Shown here in pieces: positions 8,592-17,202 of a stretch of DNA of 64,000 nucleotides. Position numbers and translations under genes: made by a program. The notes below the pieces were generated by a model, which saw only the letters and a list, made by a program, of their open reading frames with translations, made no database searches and was not told where the DNA came from. Numbering within the stretch: the first letter of the stretch is position 1; each line of letters opens with the position of its first letter. The DNA is from CAIVAT01 sp037133475 (GTDB taxonomy: Bacteria; Bacteroidota; Bacteroidia; Bacteroidales; FEN-979). The stretch is taken from assembly GCA_037133475.1 (NCBI GenBank), contig JBAXOB010000002.1:62001-126000 (forward strand), in the 5' to 3' direction.

Positions 8592-9156
8592 TTATTGATT
8601 CTGTGTGTTTTATCAGATTTAAATCAGACAGTTTTTTCCTGAGCATGCGCCTGGCCTTCAGAAGTTGGGTCTTCGACGTGTTTTCAGAGATATTCAGCGC
8701 TTCTGAAATCTCCTTATGGCTATACTCTTCAAAAACATACATATTAAAAACCATCCTGTATCCCGGGGGTAACAACTGGATCAACGCGATCAGTTTTTCA
8801 GCAGAGACAGGAGAATGGTTCACGGGTTCTTCATCTTTGTCCAGTATTTCCGTTTCATTAATGCTGTCGATATCTTCATGAAACGGAAGTTTCCGGTTTT
8901 TACGGTAATAGTTCAAAGCATGATTGATCATAATGCGCTTCATCCATCCTTCAAATGAACCTTCTTTCCGGTAAGAGCTTATGTTCTGAAATATTTTCAA
9001 GAACGCCTCCTGAAGAATGTCTTCCGCTTCATCGCGATTCTGAGCATAACGCAGACAAACCGCCAACATTACCGATGAGAATTTTCGGTAAAGGGCGCTC
9101 TGGGCACTGCGCTTTCCGGCAACGCAACCCTCGATTATGGAATCGTCAATGAGCAT
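8584..9156 (-). CDS. ECF sigma-70 family RNA polymerase sigma factor
   Basis: A 190-residue ECF sigma factor. Region 2 contains NRDEAEDILQEAFLKIF and FEGWMKRIMINHALNYYRK; region 4 contains the helix-turn-helix YSHKEISEALNISENTSKTQ. It overlaps the downstream barrel/anti-sigma gene by 8 bp and heads the operon that continues into the PKD/T9SS gene at 5392-7164. It resembles the orphan sigma factor at 2540-3085 in length and in the FEGW motif, so the two may have split from one module. No clear TAnnTTTG box lies in front, which leaves autoregulation through an ECF-specific promoter possible. Confidence 0.92.
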   Translation of the reverse strand: MLIDDSIIEGCVAGKRSAQSALYRKFSSVMLAVCLRYAQNRDEAEDILQEAFLKIFQNISSYRKEGSFEGWMKRIMINHALNYYRKNRKLPFHEDIDSINETEILDKDEEPVNHSPVSAEKLIALIQLLPPGYRMVFNMYVFEEYSHKEISEALNISENTSKTQLLKARRMLRKKLSDLNLIKHTESINE

Positions 9157-9339
9157 CCAGGCTTAACTATTAATCAGACGTAAATCAGGAAATTAAGTTG
9201 CCTGATGGGGGTAAAAATACAAAAAAAGGGTAAGGTGGGCAAAGAATATTGTAATTCAGGTTTCCTTTCATTTGTTGCCGGAGGGCATACCTGCTGCAAA
9301 ACAGGGGAACCCGCGTATAATCCATAGGCATTGTGGAAC

Positions 9340-9963
9340 TTATACCAGTGCAGCCTTGAATTTATCGAAGTTGTTCTCAAAGAAAGCACGTCCTTCATGG
9401 CTGAGTATTCCCTGCAGGTGATAAACAAAAAGTTCATGAAACATCTTAAACGAAGAGATCTCCTCGAGGGTGAACATATCGTTGTCAAGAAGGTTTTCGG
9501 TACGAAACACATGCAACTTGGCAATGATTTTCGCATTGAGTTCCTTGCGGTAAAGCCCCTCCTTTTTCCCTTTGGTCATGTTGTTGTAAGAGGATTCGAA
9601 CATGCGTTTCCGCCTGATTTCCCTGATCTTCATAAACAAATCGGGGTAATACTTGCGGATATCGTATTCCATCGATGGATTATACTCCTTTACCGTAAGG
9701 TTGATCATTTTATACACTTCGAACAACTCTTCAATGGCATTGTACTGGTGGCCTTCAATTTCACCCAGCCGGCTGCAGCGGGTCTCATGTTCGAGCATCA
9801 GGACATGCTTTACCAGGTCCTCTTTGTCGGTGAAATATTCGTAGATGGTTTTCTTCGAAATGTTCAGATGGGTAGCAATATCATCCATGGTGACACTCTT
9901 TATCCCGTAGCGCTGATAAAGGCGTTTTACCTGGGTAAGAATGGCCAATGCTTTCGGATTCAT
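9340..9963 (-). CDS. TetR/AcrR family transcriptional regulator
   Basis: A 207-residue regulator with an N-terminal TetR helix-turn-helix (GIKSVTMDDIATHLNISKKT followed by IYEYFTDKEDLV, about residues 20-52) and a helical ligand-binding domain. It is divergent from the RND adaptor/permease operon at 10096-14606, with 132 bp between the starts that contain both promoters and an inverted repeat (9987-10023). The obvious inference is repression of the pump and of itself. Its -7 box lies so close to the ATG that the message may be leaderless. It is a distant paralogue of the regulator at 16424-17050. Confidence 0.9.
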   Translation of the reverse strand: MNPKALAILTQVKRLYQRYGIKSVTMDDIATHLNISKKTIYEYFTDKEDLVKHVLMLEHETRCSRLGEIEGHQYNAIEELFEVYKMINLTVKEYNPSMEYDIRKYYPDLFMKIREIRRKRMFESSYNNMTKGKKEGLYRKELNAKIIAKLHVFRTENLLDNDMFTLEEISSFKMFHELFVYHLQGILSHEGRAFFENNFDKFKAALV

Positions 9964-9967
9964 GGGG

Positions 9968-9975
9968 CAAAGATA
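9968..9975 (-). promoter_or_regulatory. -7 box of the TetR gene
   Basis: TATCTTTG on the minus strand, ending 5 bp before the ATG at 9963. Transcription would start about at the start codon. Confidence 0.6.
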
Positions 9976-9986
9976 CGCAAAAGAGC

Positions 9987-10023
9987 CATGGAAACGATTT
10001 TCCTCTGAAAAGTTTTTTCCATG
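9987..10023. promoter_or_regulatory. Inverted repeat, candidate TetR operator
   Basis: Perfect 8-bp arms CATGGAAA (9987-9994) and TTTCCATG (10016-10023) with a 21-bp gap, set between the divergent -7 boxes of the TetR gene and the pump operon. The location fits an operator; the spacing is long for one TetR dimer, so two dimers or chance are possible. Confidence 0.45.
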
Positions 10024-10034
10024 ATAAAAATGCC

Positions 10035-10042
10035 TATCTTTG
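10035..10042 (+). promoter_or_regulatory. -7 box of the RND pump operon
   Basis: TATCTTTG matches TAnnTTTG, 53 bp before the adaptor start. No good -33 TTG is seen. Confidence 0.6.
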
Positions 10043-10095
10043 CCGTTCTAATTTCCGAACCATCTATCCGATAATAAATCAACCCGATTCCCTAT

Positions 10096-11214
10096 ATGAA
10101 AAAGATTTTTCTCTTAACCGGTATTGTCCTTTTTTTGGCTGCCTGCGCAGGCAGGGAAGGCGATAAAAAAGTCCGGCTGGAACAACTAAAAAAACAGCAG
10201 GATAAAATCACTGCAGAGATCACGGCTCTTGAAAAGGAGATCAGCCCCAATGGTGTTGTTTCCTTAACCAGGGTCAATGTGGAAATCCTCACAAAAAAAC
10301 CCTTCGAGCACTACATCGAAGTCCAGGGACGCATCGATGGCAATGACAACATCGGCGTGAGTCCGCGCAACCAGGGCGGCGTGGTTACCAGGATACTGGT
10401 TCGCGAAGGCGATAATGTATCGGCTGGGCAGGTTCTTGCCGAGCTTGATGCAGATGTGCTGAAACAACAGTTAAAGGACCTGAAGAACAAACTGGCATTT
10501 GCCACCGATATCTATAACCGGCAAAAGACCCTCTGGGATCAGAAGATCGGCTCTGAAATCCAGTTCCTGAAGGCGAAAAACGACATGGAGTCGGCCCAGA
10601 ACGGTATTGCCACGCTGGAAGACCAGATAAAGATGTCGGTTATCACCGCCCCCATCAGCGGAACCGTGGAGGATATTCCCATCAAGGTTGGACAGATGGC
10701 CTCTTCGGCTTCGCCGACACCTGCTTTCCGCATCGTCAACTTCTCCAAGGCAAAAGCCATGGCAGAGGTGGGGGAAGCCTATTCCTCAAAAATCAATACC
10801 GGCGACCAGGTGAAGATTTTCATGCCTGACCTCAACCAGGAACTGGATGAAAAGGTGACCTTTGCCAGCAAGTTCATCAACCCGACAAACCGCACCTTCC
10901 AGGTTCAGGTTGACCTGCCGGCCCACAACCTGGTGTTCCGGGCCAATATGATCGCCGTGCTGCGCATCAAGGATTATTCAAACCCCAACGCCATCTCCAT
11001 TCCGCAGAATTTTATCCAGAACTCGCGCGATGAAGGCCAGTTCGTTTTCGTGGCTGCAGAGGAAAACGGGAAAAAAGTTGCCCGTAAGCGCGCTGTAACT
11101 CCTTCCATCACCTTCAACGGTCTTACCGAAATCATCAAAGGGCTGAATGAAGGCGACAAGATCGTCACTGCCGGGTATAAGGACCTCTATAATGGTCAGA
11201 TCATCGATTTTTAA
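10096..11214 (+). CDS. RND efflux periplasmic adaptor (membrane fusion lipoprotein)
   Basis: A 372-residue adaptor of the HlyD/AcrA type that links the inner-membrane RND permease to an outer-membrane TolC. The lipobox FLAAC near residue 17 predicts a lipoprotein. A short coiled coil follows (about 27-52), then the split biotinyl-lipoyl domain (VSPRNQGGVVTRILVREGD and VITAPISGTVEDI) flanking a helical hairpin, then beta-barrel and membrane-proximal domains. The permease gene starts 11 bp downstream. The substrate is not evident. The gene for a TolC partner lies 3.8 kb away on the opposite strand (15054-16418). Confidence 0.93.
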   Translation: MKKIFLLTGIVLFLAACAGREGDKKVRLEQLKKQQDKITAEITALEKEISPNGVVSLTRVNVEILTKKPFEHYIEVQGRIDGNDNIGVSPRNQGGVVTRILVREGDNVSAGQVLAELDADVLKQQLKDLKNKLAFATDIYNRQKTLWDQKIGSEIQFLKAKNDMESAQNGIATLEDQIKMSVITAPISGTVEDIPIKVGQMASSASPTPAFRIVNFSKAKAMAEVGEAYSSKINTGDQVKIFMPDLNQELDEKVTFASKFINPTNRTFQVQVDLPAHNLVFRANMIAVLRIKDYSNPNAISIPQNFIQNSRDEGQFVFVAAEENGKKVARKRAVTPSITFNGLTEIIKGLNEGDKIVTAGYKDLYNGQIIDF

Positions 11215-11225
11215 CCCGCACTGCC

Positions 11226-14200
11226 ATGAAACAAAAACAACATAAACTCAAGGAGTTCTTTGCCACAAGCTGGTCGATCGATAATAAGACCAGCATCTAT
11301 GTGCTCACGATTATCATCACCACGCTGGGGCTGTTATCCTATTTCAGTATTCCCAAGGAGCAGTTTCCCGAAATCGTGATCCCGACGATCCTGGTGAACA
11401 CGGTTTATCCGGGAACCTCGCCGGAGGATATGGAAAACCTGGTCACACGGCCCATTGAAAAGGAATGCAAATCGCTGGCGAATGTTAAAAAGATCACCAG
11501 CAACTCCATCCAGGACCTTTCGACCATCGTGGTGGAATTCAACCCCGGCATCGAGGTCTCCGAAGCCAAGCAGCGGGTTCGCGACGCCGTCGACAAATCC
11601 AAGACCAACCTTCCGAACAACCTGCCGAAAGATCCCGATATCAAGGAGGTTGACATCTCCGAGATCCCGATCATGAACATCAACCTTGCCGGTAATTATG
11701 ATCTTCCCCGTCTGAAAAAATATGCCGAAGATGCCCAGGATAAAATTGAAACGCTGAAGGAGATCACCCGGGTCGACATCGTGGGTGCGCTCGAGCGTGA
11801 AATCCAGATCGATGTGGATATGTATAAGATGCAGGCTGCCAGCGTCTCTTTCCGTGATATCGAATCGGCCGTTTCTGCCGAAAATGTAACCGTATCGGCA
11901 GGAACCATTACCTCCTTCGGGACCAAGTACACCATCCGCCTGGCCGGCCAGTTTAAAAAACCGGAGCAGATCAAAAACATCATGCTCAAATCGGCCAGCG
12001 GTGCCACCATTTATATCCAGGATATCGCCGACGTGAAGGATTCGTTCAAGGAGCAGGAGAGCTTTGCCCGTCTCGACGGAAAAAATGTAATCACCCTGAA
12101 TGTGATCAAGAAAAGCGGTGAAAACCTGATCGATGCTTCGGATAAGATCAAGGAGATCATGGCGGGGATGCAGAAAAATTCGCTCCCCCCCGACCTTACG
12201 GTCAGCATCACCGGCGACCAGTCGCGCTTTACCAAAAGCACGCTGGAAGAGCTCAACAATACGATCATCATCGGGTTTATCATGGTCATCATCGTACTGA
12301 TGTTCTTTATGGGCTTCAACAATGCCTTCTTTGTGGCGCTGTCGGTGCCCCTTTCCATGTTTGTGGCCTACCTGGTGATGCCAAGTCTCGGGTTCACCAT
12401 GAATATGATTGTCATGTTCGGTTTTATTTTCGCCCTTGGGATCATCGTCGATGATGCCATTGTGGTCATTGAAAATACGCACCGGCTGCACCGGGGTGAA
12501 CCCGACATCGTGAAGGCGGCGAAAAATGCCGCCGGGGAGGTCTTCCTGCCCATCTTATCGGGTACACTCACCACCCTGGCCCCCTTTTTCCCGCTGGCTT
12601 TCTGGCCGGGGATCGTCGGGAAATTCATGCACTACCTGCCGGTAACCCTGATCCTGACACTCTTTGCGTCGCTCTTCGTGGCCTATATCATCAACCCTGT
12701 TTTTGCGGTGACCTTCATGAAGCATGAGTATGACGAAGTTGAACACCGTGCCGATAAACGGCGGCTGCTGATCAGCAGTGGCATCATGCTGGTACTGGCA
12801 CTGTTTTCCTATCTGGCCGGAGGTTTTGCCATCGGCAACATATTCATACTCGCCCTTATCCTCAACGCATTTTACCGCCTTGCGCTTAAAAGCGCCATCA
12901 TTAAATTCCAGACCTCGCTGTGGCCTGCCGCCATGCGCGGTTATGAACGAACCCTGCTCTTCGTGCTGAGAGGACGCAACCCCTGGTATATCCTGGCATC
13001 AGTGGTCGTAATGTTCTTCTTTGCCATTTACATCACCGGGGCAACAAAACCTAAAGTGCTGTTCTTCCCCAACAATATTCCTACTTACGTAAATGTCTAT
13101 ATCAAACTGCCGGAAGGGACCGATCAGCGCGTGACCGATTCGGTAACCACGCTGGTTGAAAACAAGGTAACCAAAGTACTGGGGGTGAAAAATCCCATCG
13201 TTGAATCGGTTATCACCAATGTTGGGTTTAATGCCGGGGATGGCATGTTCGACCGGTCGGTATCTTCCAACAAGGGGAAGGTAACCATCAATTTCATAGA
13301 AAGTAAATTCAGGAAAGGCATCTCCACGCAGGACATTATGGACAATATCCGTGAGAACCTGAAGAACATACCGGGCGTAACCATCAGTGTGGAAAAGAAC
13401 AGGTCGGGCCCGCCAACCGGCAAGCCGATCAACATCGAGATCACCAGTGAAAACCTCGACGAACTGATAGCTGCCTCGGCCAGCTTCAAGGCCTACCTCG
13501 ACTCGCTTCATGTGCCGGGTATCGAGCAGTTGAAATCTGACTTCGAGAACAACAAACCTGAGATCATTGTTGATATCGACCGTGTCCGCGCCAACCGTGA
13601 AGGACTGTCGCTCGGCCAGATCGGGCTGGAGATGCGTACGGCCATCTTCGGCAAGGAGATCTCAAAATACAAGGAGGGGGAGGATGAATATCCGATCCAG
13701 CTCCGGTATTCGGAGAAAGAGCGGAGCAATGTCAACCAGGTCATCAATGCCAAGATCACCTACCGCGACATGAATTCAGGGCTGCTCAGGCAGATCCCGA
13801 TCTCCTCGGTGGCAACGATCAACTACAAAGACACCTACGGTGGCATCAAGCGTAAAAATCTCAAGCGGGTGATCACCCTCTCGTCGGAGGTGCTTTCGGG
13901 CTATACGGCAAACGAAGTGGTTGCCACCATCAACAAAGTGCTTCCTGCCTACAAGATGCCAAAGGGGGTAGAGATCAACCTCACCGGTGAGCGCGAGGAC
14001 CAGGCCGAAACGATGCTTTTCCTGATCAAGGCGATGATGATTGCCATCGGGCTGATTTTCTTCATTCTCATTACCCAGTTTGGGTCGCTGAGCAAGTCGT
14101 TTATCATCCTGAGCGAGGTTATCTTCAGCGTTATCGGGGTCTTGCTGGGCATCGCCATATTCCATATGTCGATCAGCGTGATCATGACAGGTCTTGGAAT

Positions 14201-14606
14201 TGTAGCCCTGGGAGGGATTGTCGTTCGGAACGGGATCCTGATCGTTGAGTTCGCCGATGAACTCAAATCACGCGGTATGAAAACACAGGATGCCATCATC
14301 AATGCCGGTAAAACCAGGATCACCCCGGTGGTTCTCACCGCCACCGCCACCATGTTAGGCCTGGTGCCCCTTGCGGTCGGGATGAATATAAACTTCACCA
14401 CCCTGTTTACCGAGCTTAATCCGCATATCTACTTCGGGGGCGATAATGTGGCCTTTTGGGGGCCGTTGTCGTGGACCATCATTTTCGGGCTGAGTTTTGC
14501 AACCTTCCTTACCCTTGTATTTGTACCTGCCATGCTGCTGATCGATGCTCAGATGATCGCCGGCATCAGGCGCAGAAGGTCGAACCGGATCGCCCGCAGG
14601 AAATAG
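11226..14606 (+). CDS. RND efflux permease (AcrB-like superfamily), enlarged form
   Basis: A 1126-residue proton-driven exporter. It has the usual plan: helix 1, large periplasmic domain, helices 2-6 with the family motif FGFIFALGIIVDDAIVVIEN, then a second half ending in helices 8-12 with GLGIVALGGIVVRNGILIVE. It is about 90 residues longer than AcrB. The extra length sits mainly in the centre (about 495-590), where an added hydrophobic stretch (LLISSGIMLVLALFSYLAGG and more) follows the MKHEYDEVEH linker, and near the end before the last helix (FTELNPHIYFGG). It is coupled to the adaptor gene and followed by a hairpin. Substrate unknown. Confidence 0.93.
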   Translation: MKQKQHKLKEFFATSWSIDNKTSIYVLTIIITTLGLLSYFSIPKEQFPEIVIPTILVNTVYPGTSPEDMENLVTRPIEKECKSLANVKKITSNSIQDLSTIVVEFNPGIEVSEAKQRVRDAVDKSKTNLPNNLPKDPDIKEVDISEIPIMNINLAGNYDLPRLKKYAEDAQDKIETLKEITRVDIVGALEREIQIDVDMYKMQAASVSFRDIESAVSAENVTVSAGTITSFGTKYTIRLAGQFKKPEQIKNIMLKSASGATIYIQDIADVKDSFKEQESFARLDGKNVITLNVIKKSGENLIDASDKIKEIMAGMQKNSLPPDLTVSITGDQSRFTKSTLEELNNTIIIGFIMVIIVLMFFMGFNNAFFVALSVPLSMFVAYLVMPSLGFTMNMIVMFGFIFALGIIVDDAIVVIENTHRLHRGEPDIVKAAKNAAGEVFLPILSGTLTTLAPFFPLAFWPGIVGKFMHYLPVTLILTLFASLFVAYIINPVFAVTFMKHEYDEVEHRADKRRLLISSGIMLVLALFSYLAGGFAIGNIFILALILNAFYRLALKSAIIKFQTSLWPAAMRGYERTLLFVLRGRNPWYILASVVVMFFFAIYITGATKPKVLFFPNNIPTYVNVYIKLPEGTDQRVTDSVTTLVENKVTKVLGVKNPIVESVITNVGFNAGDGMFDRSVSSNKGKVTINFIESKFRKGISTQDIMDNIRENLKNIPGVTISVEKNRSGPPTGKPINIEITSENLDELIAASASFKAYLDSLHVPGIEQLKSDFENNKPEIIVDIDRVRANREGLSLGQIGLEMRTAIFGKEISKYKEGEDEYPIQLRYSEKERSNVNQVINAKITYRDMNSGLLRQIPISSVATINYKDTYGGIKRKNLKRVITLSSEVLSGYTANEVVATINKVLPAYKMPKGVEINLTGEREDQAETMLFLIKAMMIAIGLIFFILITQFGSLSKSFIILSEVIFSVIGVLLGIAIFHMSISVIMTGLGIVALGGIVVRNGILIVEFADELKSRGMKTQDAIINAGKTRITPVVLTATATMLGLVPLAVGMNINFTTLFTELNPHIYFGGDNVAFWGPLSWTIIFGLSFATFLTLVFVPAMLLIDAQMIAGIRRRRSNRIARRK

Positions 14607-14614
14607 CTGTTGAC

Positions 14615-14649
14615 TTTTCCCGGATGGACTAACAACCCGTCCGGGAAAA
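14615..14649 (+). terminator. Hairpin after the RND operon
   Basis: A 13-bp stem with one G-T wobble (14615-14627 with 14637-14649) and a 9-nt loop, 8 bp after the permease stop. The arms end in A/T runs; a long T tract is missing. Confidence 0.65.
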
Positions 14650-14736
14650 CCCGGCAGCATATTCTTTCCTCATTGGTATGCGGCTGTTTTGATTTTTAAC
14701 CCTGGTTAATCCTTAACCACCTAGACACAATGAAAG

Positions 14737-14773
14737 CACCCTGTTCACCAAGAATCCCATGGTGAACAGGGTG
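14737..14773. terminator. Perfect 14-bp inverted repeat between convergent genes
   Basis: Arms CACCCTGTTCACCA (14737-14750) and TGGTGAACAGGGTG (14760-14773), loop of 9 nt. It could serve as a bidirectional terminator, but neither side has a T run. Confidence 0.4.
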
Positions 14774-14909
14774 TAAATCATACTGAACAATGTGGTAAAA
14801 TTACTTTAAAAATCCCGGACCAGGATTCTTGGGGAAAATGACACCAGTAAAAAAGCTCAGCAAATTCTTTTCCCGATTTTCATTTTTTCATGCCCATCAC
14901 CAATCTGCA

Positions 14910-15034
14910 CATCAGCAGATCATCCCATCAGCAAATCAGCACATCAGCACATCAGCACATTAGCAAATCATCCCATCATCCCATCATCCCATCATCCCAT
15001 CAGCACATCAGCACATCATCCCATCAGCACATCA
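14910..15034. repeat. Octamer tandem array (CATCAGCA / CATCATCC)
   Basis: Fifteen 8-bp units in perfect register plus 5 bp. Two unit types, CATCAGCA and CATCATCC, alternate in blocks, with a few single-base variants. It fills the space between the convergent pump operon and the TolC gene, ending 20 bp before the TolC stop codon. No open frame of interest is present in this 400-bp gap. Confidence 0.9.
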
Positions 15035-15053
15035 AAAACCGTAATGGATCGTC

Positions 15054-16418
15054 CTAAAACTTCTCCATGAGTTTATTCAGCTTGATTTTGGAACTCAGCA
15101 CGGTATAAATCGACTGCATATAGTCGCTGTTGGCCTGGAGAAACTGGCCATATCGCTGGTTCAGGTCGGTGCTGGAGGAGACCCCCAGTTTGTACTTTGC
15201 CAGCGTCTTTTCGTAAATCTTCAAGGCAGTGTCAAAGCCTTTGTGCTTGTTCTGGTATACAAAATAGGCATTGCTGAAATCCTTTTTGGCTGTTTCAACC
15301 TGGAGTTCGAGCGCTACCCTCATCTTCTCATCGGTTACCTTGGTTTTTTCAACGTTGAGGCGGGCCTGGTCGACCGAATATTTGCGGCTGCCGCTGCTCC
15401 AGATGGGAACCTGGAGGGACACTCCAAAAATTACCGAAGGAAACCACGGTTTTTGGGAATTCATAAAATCCCAGAGGTTTCGCTGTGCCGCAGTTGAAGC
15501 GCTAAGAAAACCACTCAGGGTAGGATGGTAGGCGGTTTTTGCAAGTCTGTACTGCATCAGGGTGAGATAGTCGGATTTTTTCAGAAGGGTGTAATCGATA
15601 TTATTCCGGTAGTCAAACTGCTGATTTATCAAGGCATCCCTGTCAACCTGCGAGAGAAAGTACTGCAGGTTATCTGTCATGGTCAGCTCCTGTTGATCTT
15701 TTAGACCGACAAGGAATTTCAACCCGGCATAGGCGACATTACGGGCATTGCGGGTATCCTTTACCTGGGCTTCAAGATTAATGCGGTTAAGGTCAGCCTG
15801 GTCGACGTCGATATCTTCGATCAAGCCGCTTTCGTAGCTTTTCTGTGCTTCAACAACCAGCTTGCTTACGACGACATAGGTAGAATCGAGTATCTGCAGG
15901 GCCTGGTCGACAACCAGCAAGCGCAGGTAGGCATCCGCAACCTGGTCGCGGATATCGACCTTGTCCTTGACATTCTTCTGTTTCGCGGTTTCAAGAAAGG
16001 CTTTCGCTGTTTGCAGCCCCACGATGTACTGACCACTGTAGATAAGCTGCGAAACCGTACCCTTGAGCGTCATATTGTAGGTGGTACCAAATTTAACAGG
16101 GATAAAAGAGCCGGGAGGTCCCTGGAAAATTTCCCCCGGGATCATGGTGGTAGGCTGCATGATAAAGTCGGTATAATCAACGTTCCCGTTAATCTGCGGC
16201 AAACCGGTTGCGGTGTTTTGTTTCACCATTTTGCGTGCAATCTCGACATCGGTGGTGGAGTTCCTCAAATCGTAATTATTCTCATAGGCATATGCCTGGG
16301 CCTGTTCCAGTGAAAAGGAGAGCACCTCTGACTTGGTTGATGCCGCACGCTGTGCCTGGACGAATTGCCAGGAAATCAGGCTGAATAGGAATAGGGTAGT
16401 ATATAAACGGTAGTTCAT
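15054..16418 (-). CDS. TolC-family outer membrane efflux protein
   Basis: A 454-residue outer-membrane channel of the OEP/TolC family. A signal peptide (1-22, ending QFVQAQ) precedes two long helical repeats; SLEQAQAYAYENNYDLRNS is the typical first helix and TEKT-like heptads continue in the second half (YKLGVSSSTDLNQRYGQFLQ). It is transcribed from the TetR gene 5 bp upstream. It probably forms the outer part of the pump whose adaptor and permease are at 10096-14606, although it is convergent with them and under a different TetR regulator. Confidence 0.92.
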   Translation of the reverse strand: MNYRLYTTLFLFSLISWQFVQAQRAASTKSEVLSFSLEQAQAYAYENNYDLRNSTTDVEIARKMVKQNTATGLPQINGNVDYTDFIMQPTTMIPGEIFQGPPGSFIPVKFGTTYNMTLKGTVSQLIYSGQYIVGLQTAKAFLETAKQKNVKDKVDIRDQVADAYLRLLVVDQALQILDSTYVVVSKLVVEAQKSYESGLIEDIDVDQADLNRINLEAQVKDTRNARNVAYAGLKFLVGLKDQQELTMTDNLQYFLSQVDRDALINQQFDYRNNIDYTLLKKSDYLTLMQYRLAKTAYHPTLSGFLSASTAAQRNLWDFMNSQKPWFPSVIFGVSLQVPIWSSGSRKYSVDQARLNVEKTKVTDEKMRVALELQVETAKKDFSNAYFVYQNKHKGFDTALKIYEKTLAKYKLGVSSSTDLNQRYGQFLQANSDYMQSIYTVLSSKIKLNKLMEKF

Positions 16419-16423
16419 TGTAA

Positions 16424-17050
16424 TTAGTTGAATTTTTTAAAGTTAACCTTGCGTTTTTGTTTTTCGTAGTAATCGATACCTGCCGGATTTGCAATACCCC
16501 TGATGAAATTATCGAACATAACATCGAACAGGGTTTGAAAGGAGAATTTGTCGGCAGGGAAAAATTCAGGATTGTGCAGGTCTATCAGCCGGCGCATATA
16601 CAACCTGGCAACCAGTTCAATACTCAGGTCATCGCGGTACATCCCCTGGCTTATCCCTTTCTGCAGGTTTATCTGTATTTTCTGGTATATGAACTCTATC
16701 CGGTCATCAACATGCTTGTGGTAAATTTCAGGGTAGTATTTCTTCAGATCAAAGGTCATGGATGGACTCACGTCGCGGAAACGCTCACCCAGTTCACGGC
16801 TGACAATCAGCAGTATATCAATGGCATTCACCCCGACGAAATTATTATGTTCAAAGATGATCTCAAAATTCTGCCGCTCCAGTTCAAGAAGTTTCCCAAC
16901 AAGTTCTGTCTTACTGGAGACAAACTGGTAGAGTTTTTTCTTCGACATCCCGAGATCCCGGCAGATATCATCTACCGAGACACTGCGGACACCATACTTG
17001 TAAAAAAGCTCTCTGACGCGTTCCAGAATGTCAATCAATGCTTTATCCAT
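16424..17050 (-). CDS. TetR/AcrR family transcriptional regulator
   Basis: A 208-residue regulator with an N-terminal helix-turn-helix (GVRSVSVDDICRDLGMSKKK and LYQFVSSKTELV) and an all-helical C-terminal domain. It precedes the TolC gene by 5 bp, so regulator and channel are one operon. The DNA-binding region resembles the TetR protein at 9340-9963 in spacing and in the V-DDI core, which suggests a duplication around the pump genes. It is divergent from the M14 peptidase gene. The ligand is unknown. Confidence 0.9.
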   Translation of the reverse strand: MDKALIDILERVRELFYKYGVRSVSVDDICRDLGMSKKKLYQFVSSKTELVGKLLELERQNFEIIFEHNNFVGVNAIDILLIVSRELGERFRDVSPSMTFDLKKYYPEIYHKHVDDRIEFIYQKIQINLQKGISQGMYRDDLSIELVARLYMRRLIDLHNPEFFPADKFSFQTLFDVMFDNFIRGIANPAGIDYYEKQKRKVNFKKFN

Positions 17051-17100
17051 GTCTGAAATTTATGAAACGTCGCAGGTATCCTTTAACCGGCAACCGTCGG

Positions 17101-17108
17101 CAAAGGTA
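17101..17108 (-). promoter_or_regulatory. -7 box of the TetR-TolC operon
   Basis: TACCTTTG on the minus strand, with TTTG 22 bp further upstream (17131-17134 on the plus strand as CAAA). About 50 bp before the ATG. Confidence 0.55.
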
Positions 17109-17173
17109 GAAATAATTCGGTAACACGAAACAAAACAGGGTTAAATAGTTTCTCCATTCTCCGATTTTTTATG

Positions 17174-17181
17174 TAAGTTTG
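17174..17181 (+). promoter_or_regulatory. -7 box of the M14 peptidase gene
   Basis: TAAGTTTG matches TAnnTTTG and lies 21 bp before the ATG at 17203. Confidence 0.55.
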
Positions 17182-17202
17182 ACGGCTCAGAAATAATTCA
17201 GT

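Noticed and set aside
11334..12491. 385-residue open frame on the minus strand opposite the first RND permease
   Set aside because: Same reason: fully inside a strong gene on the other strand, with low-complexity His/Asp-rich translation.
14910..15034. Possible CRISPR array
   Set aside because: Units are 8 bp with no spacers, and no cas gene is visible in the window.
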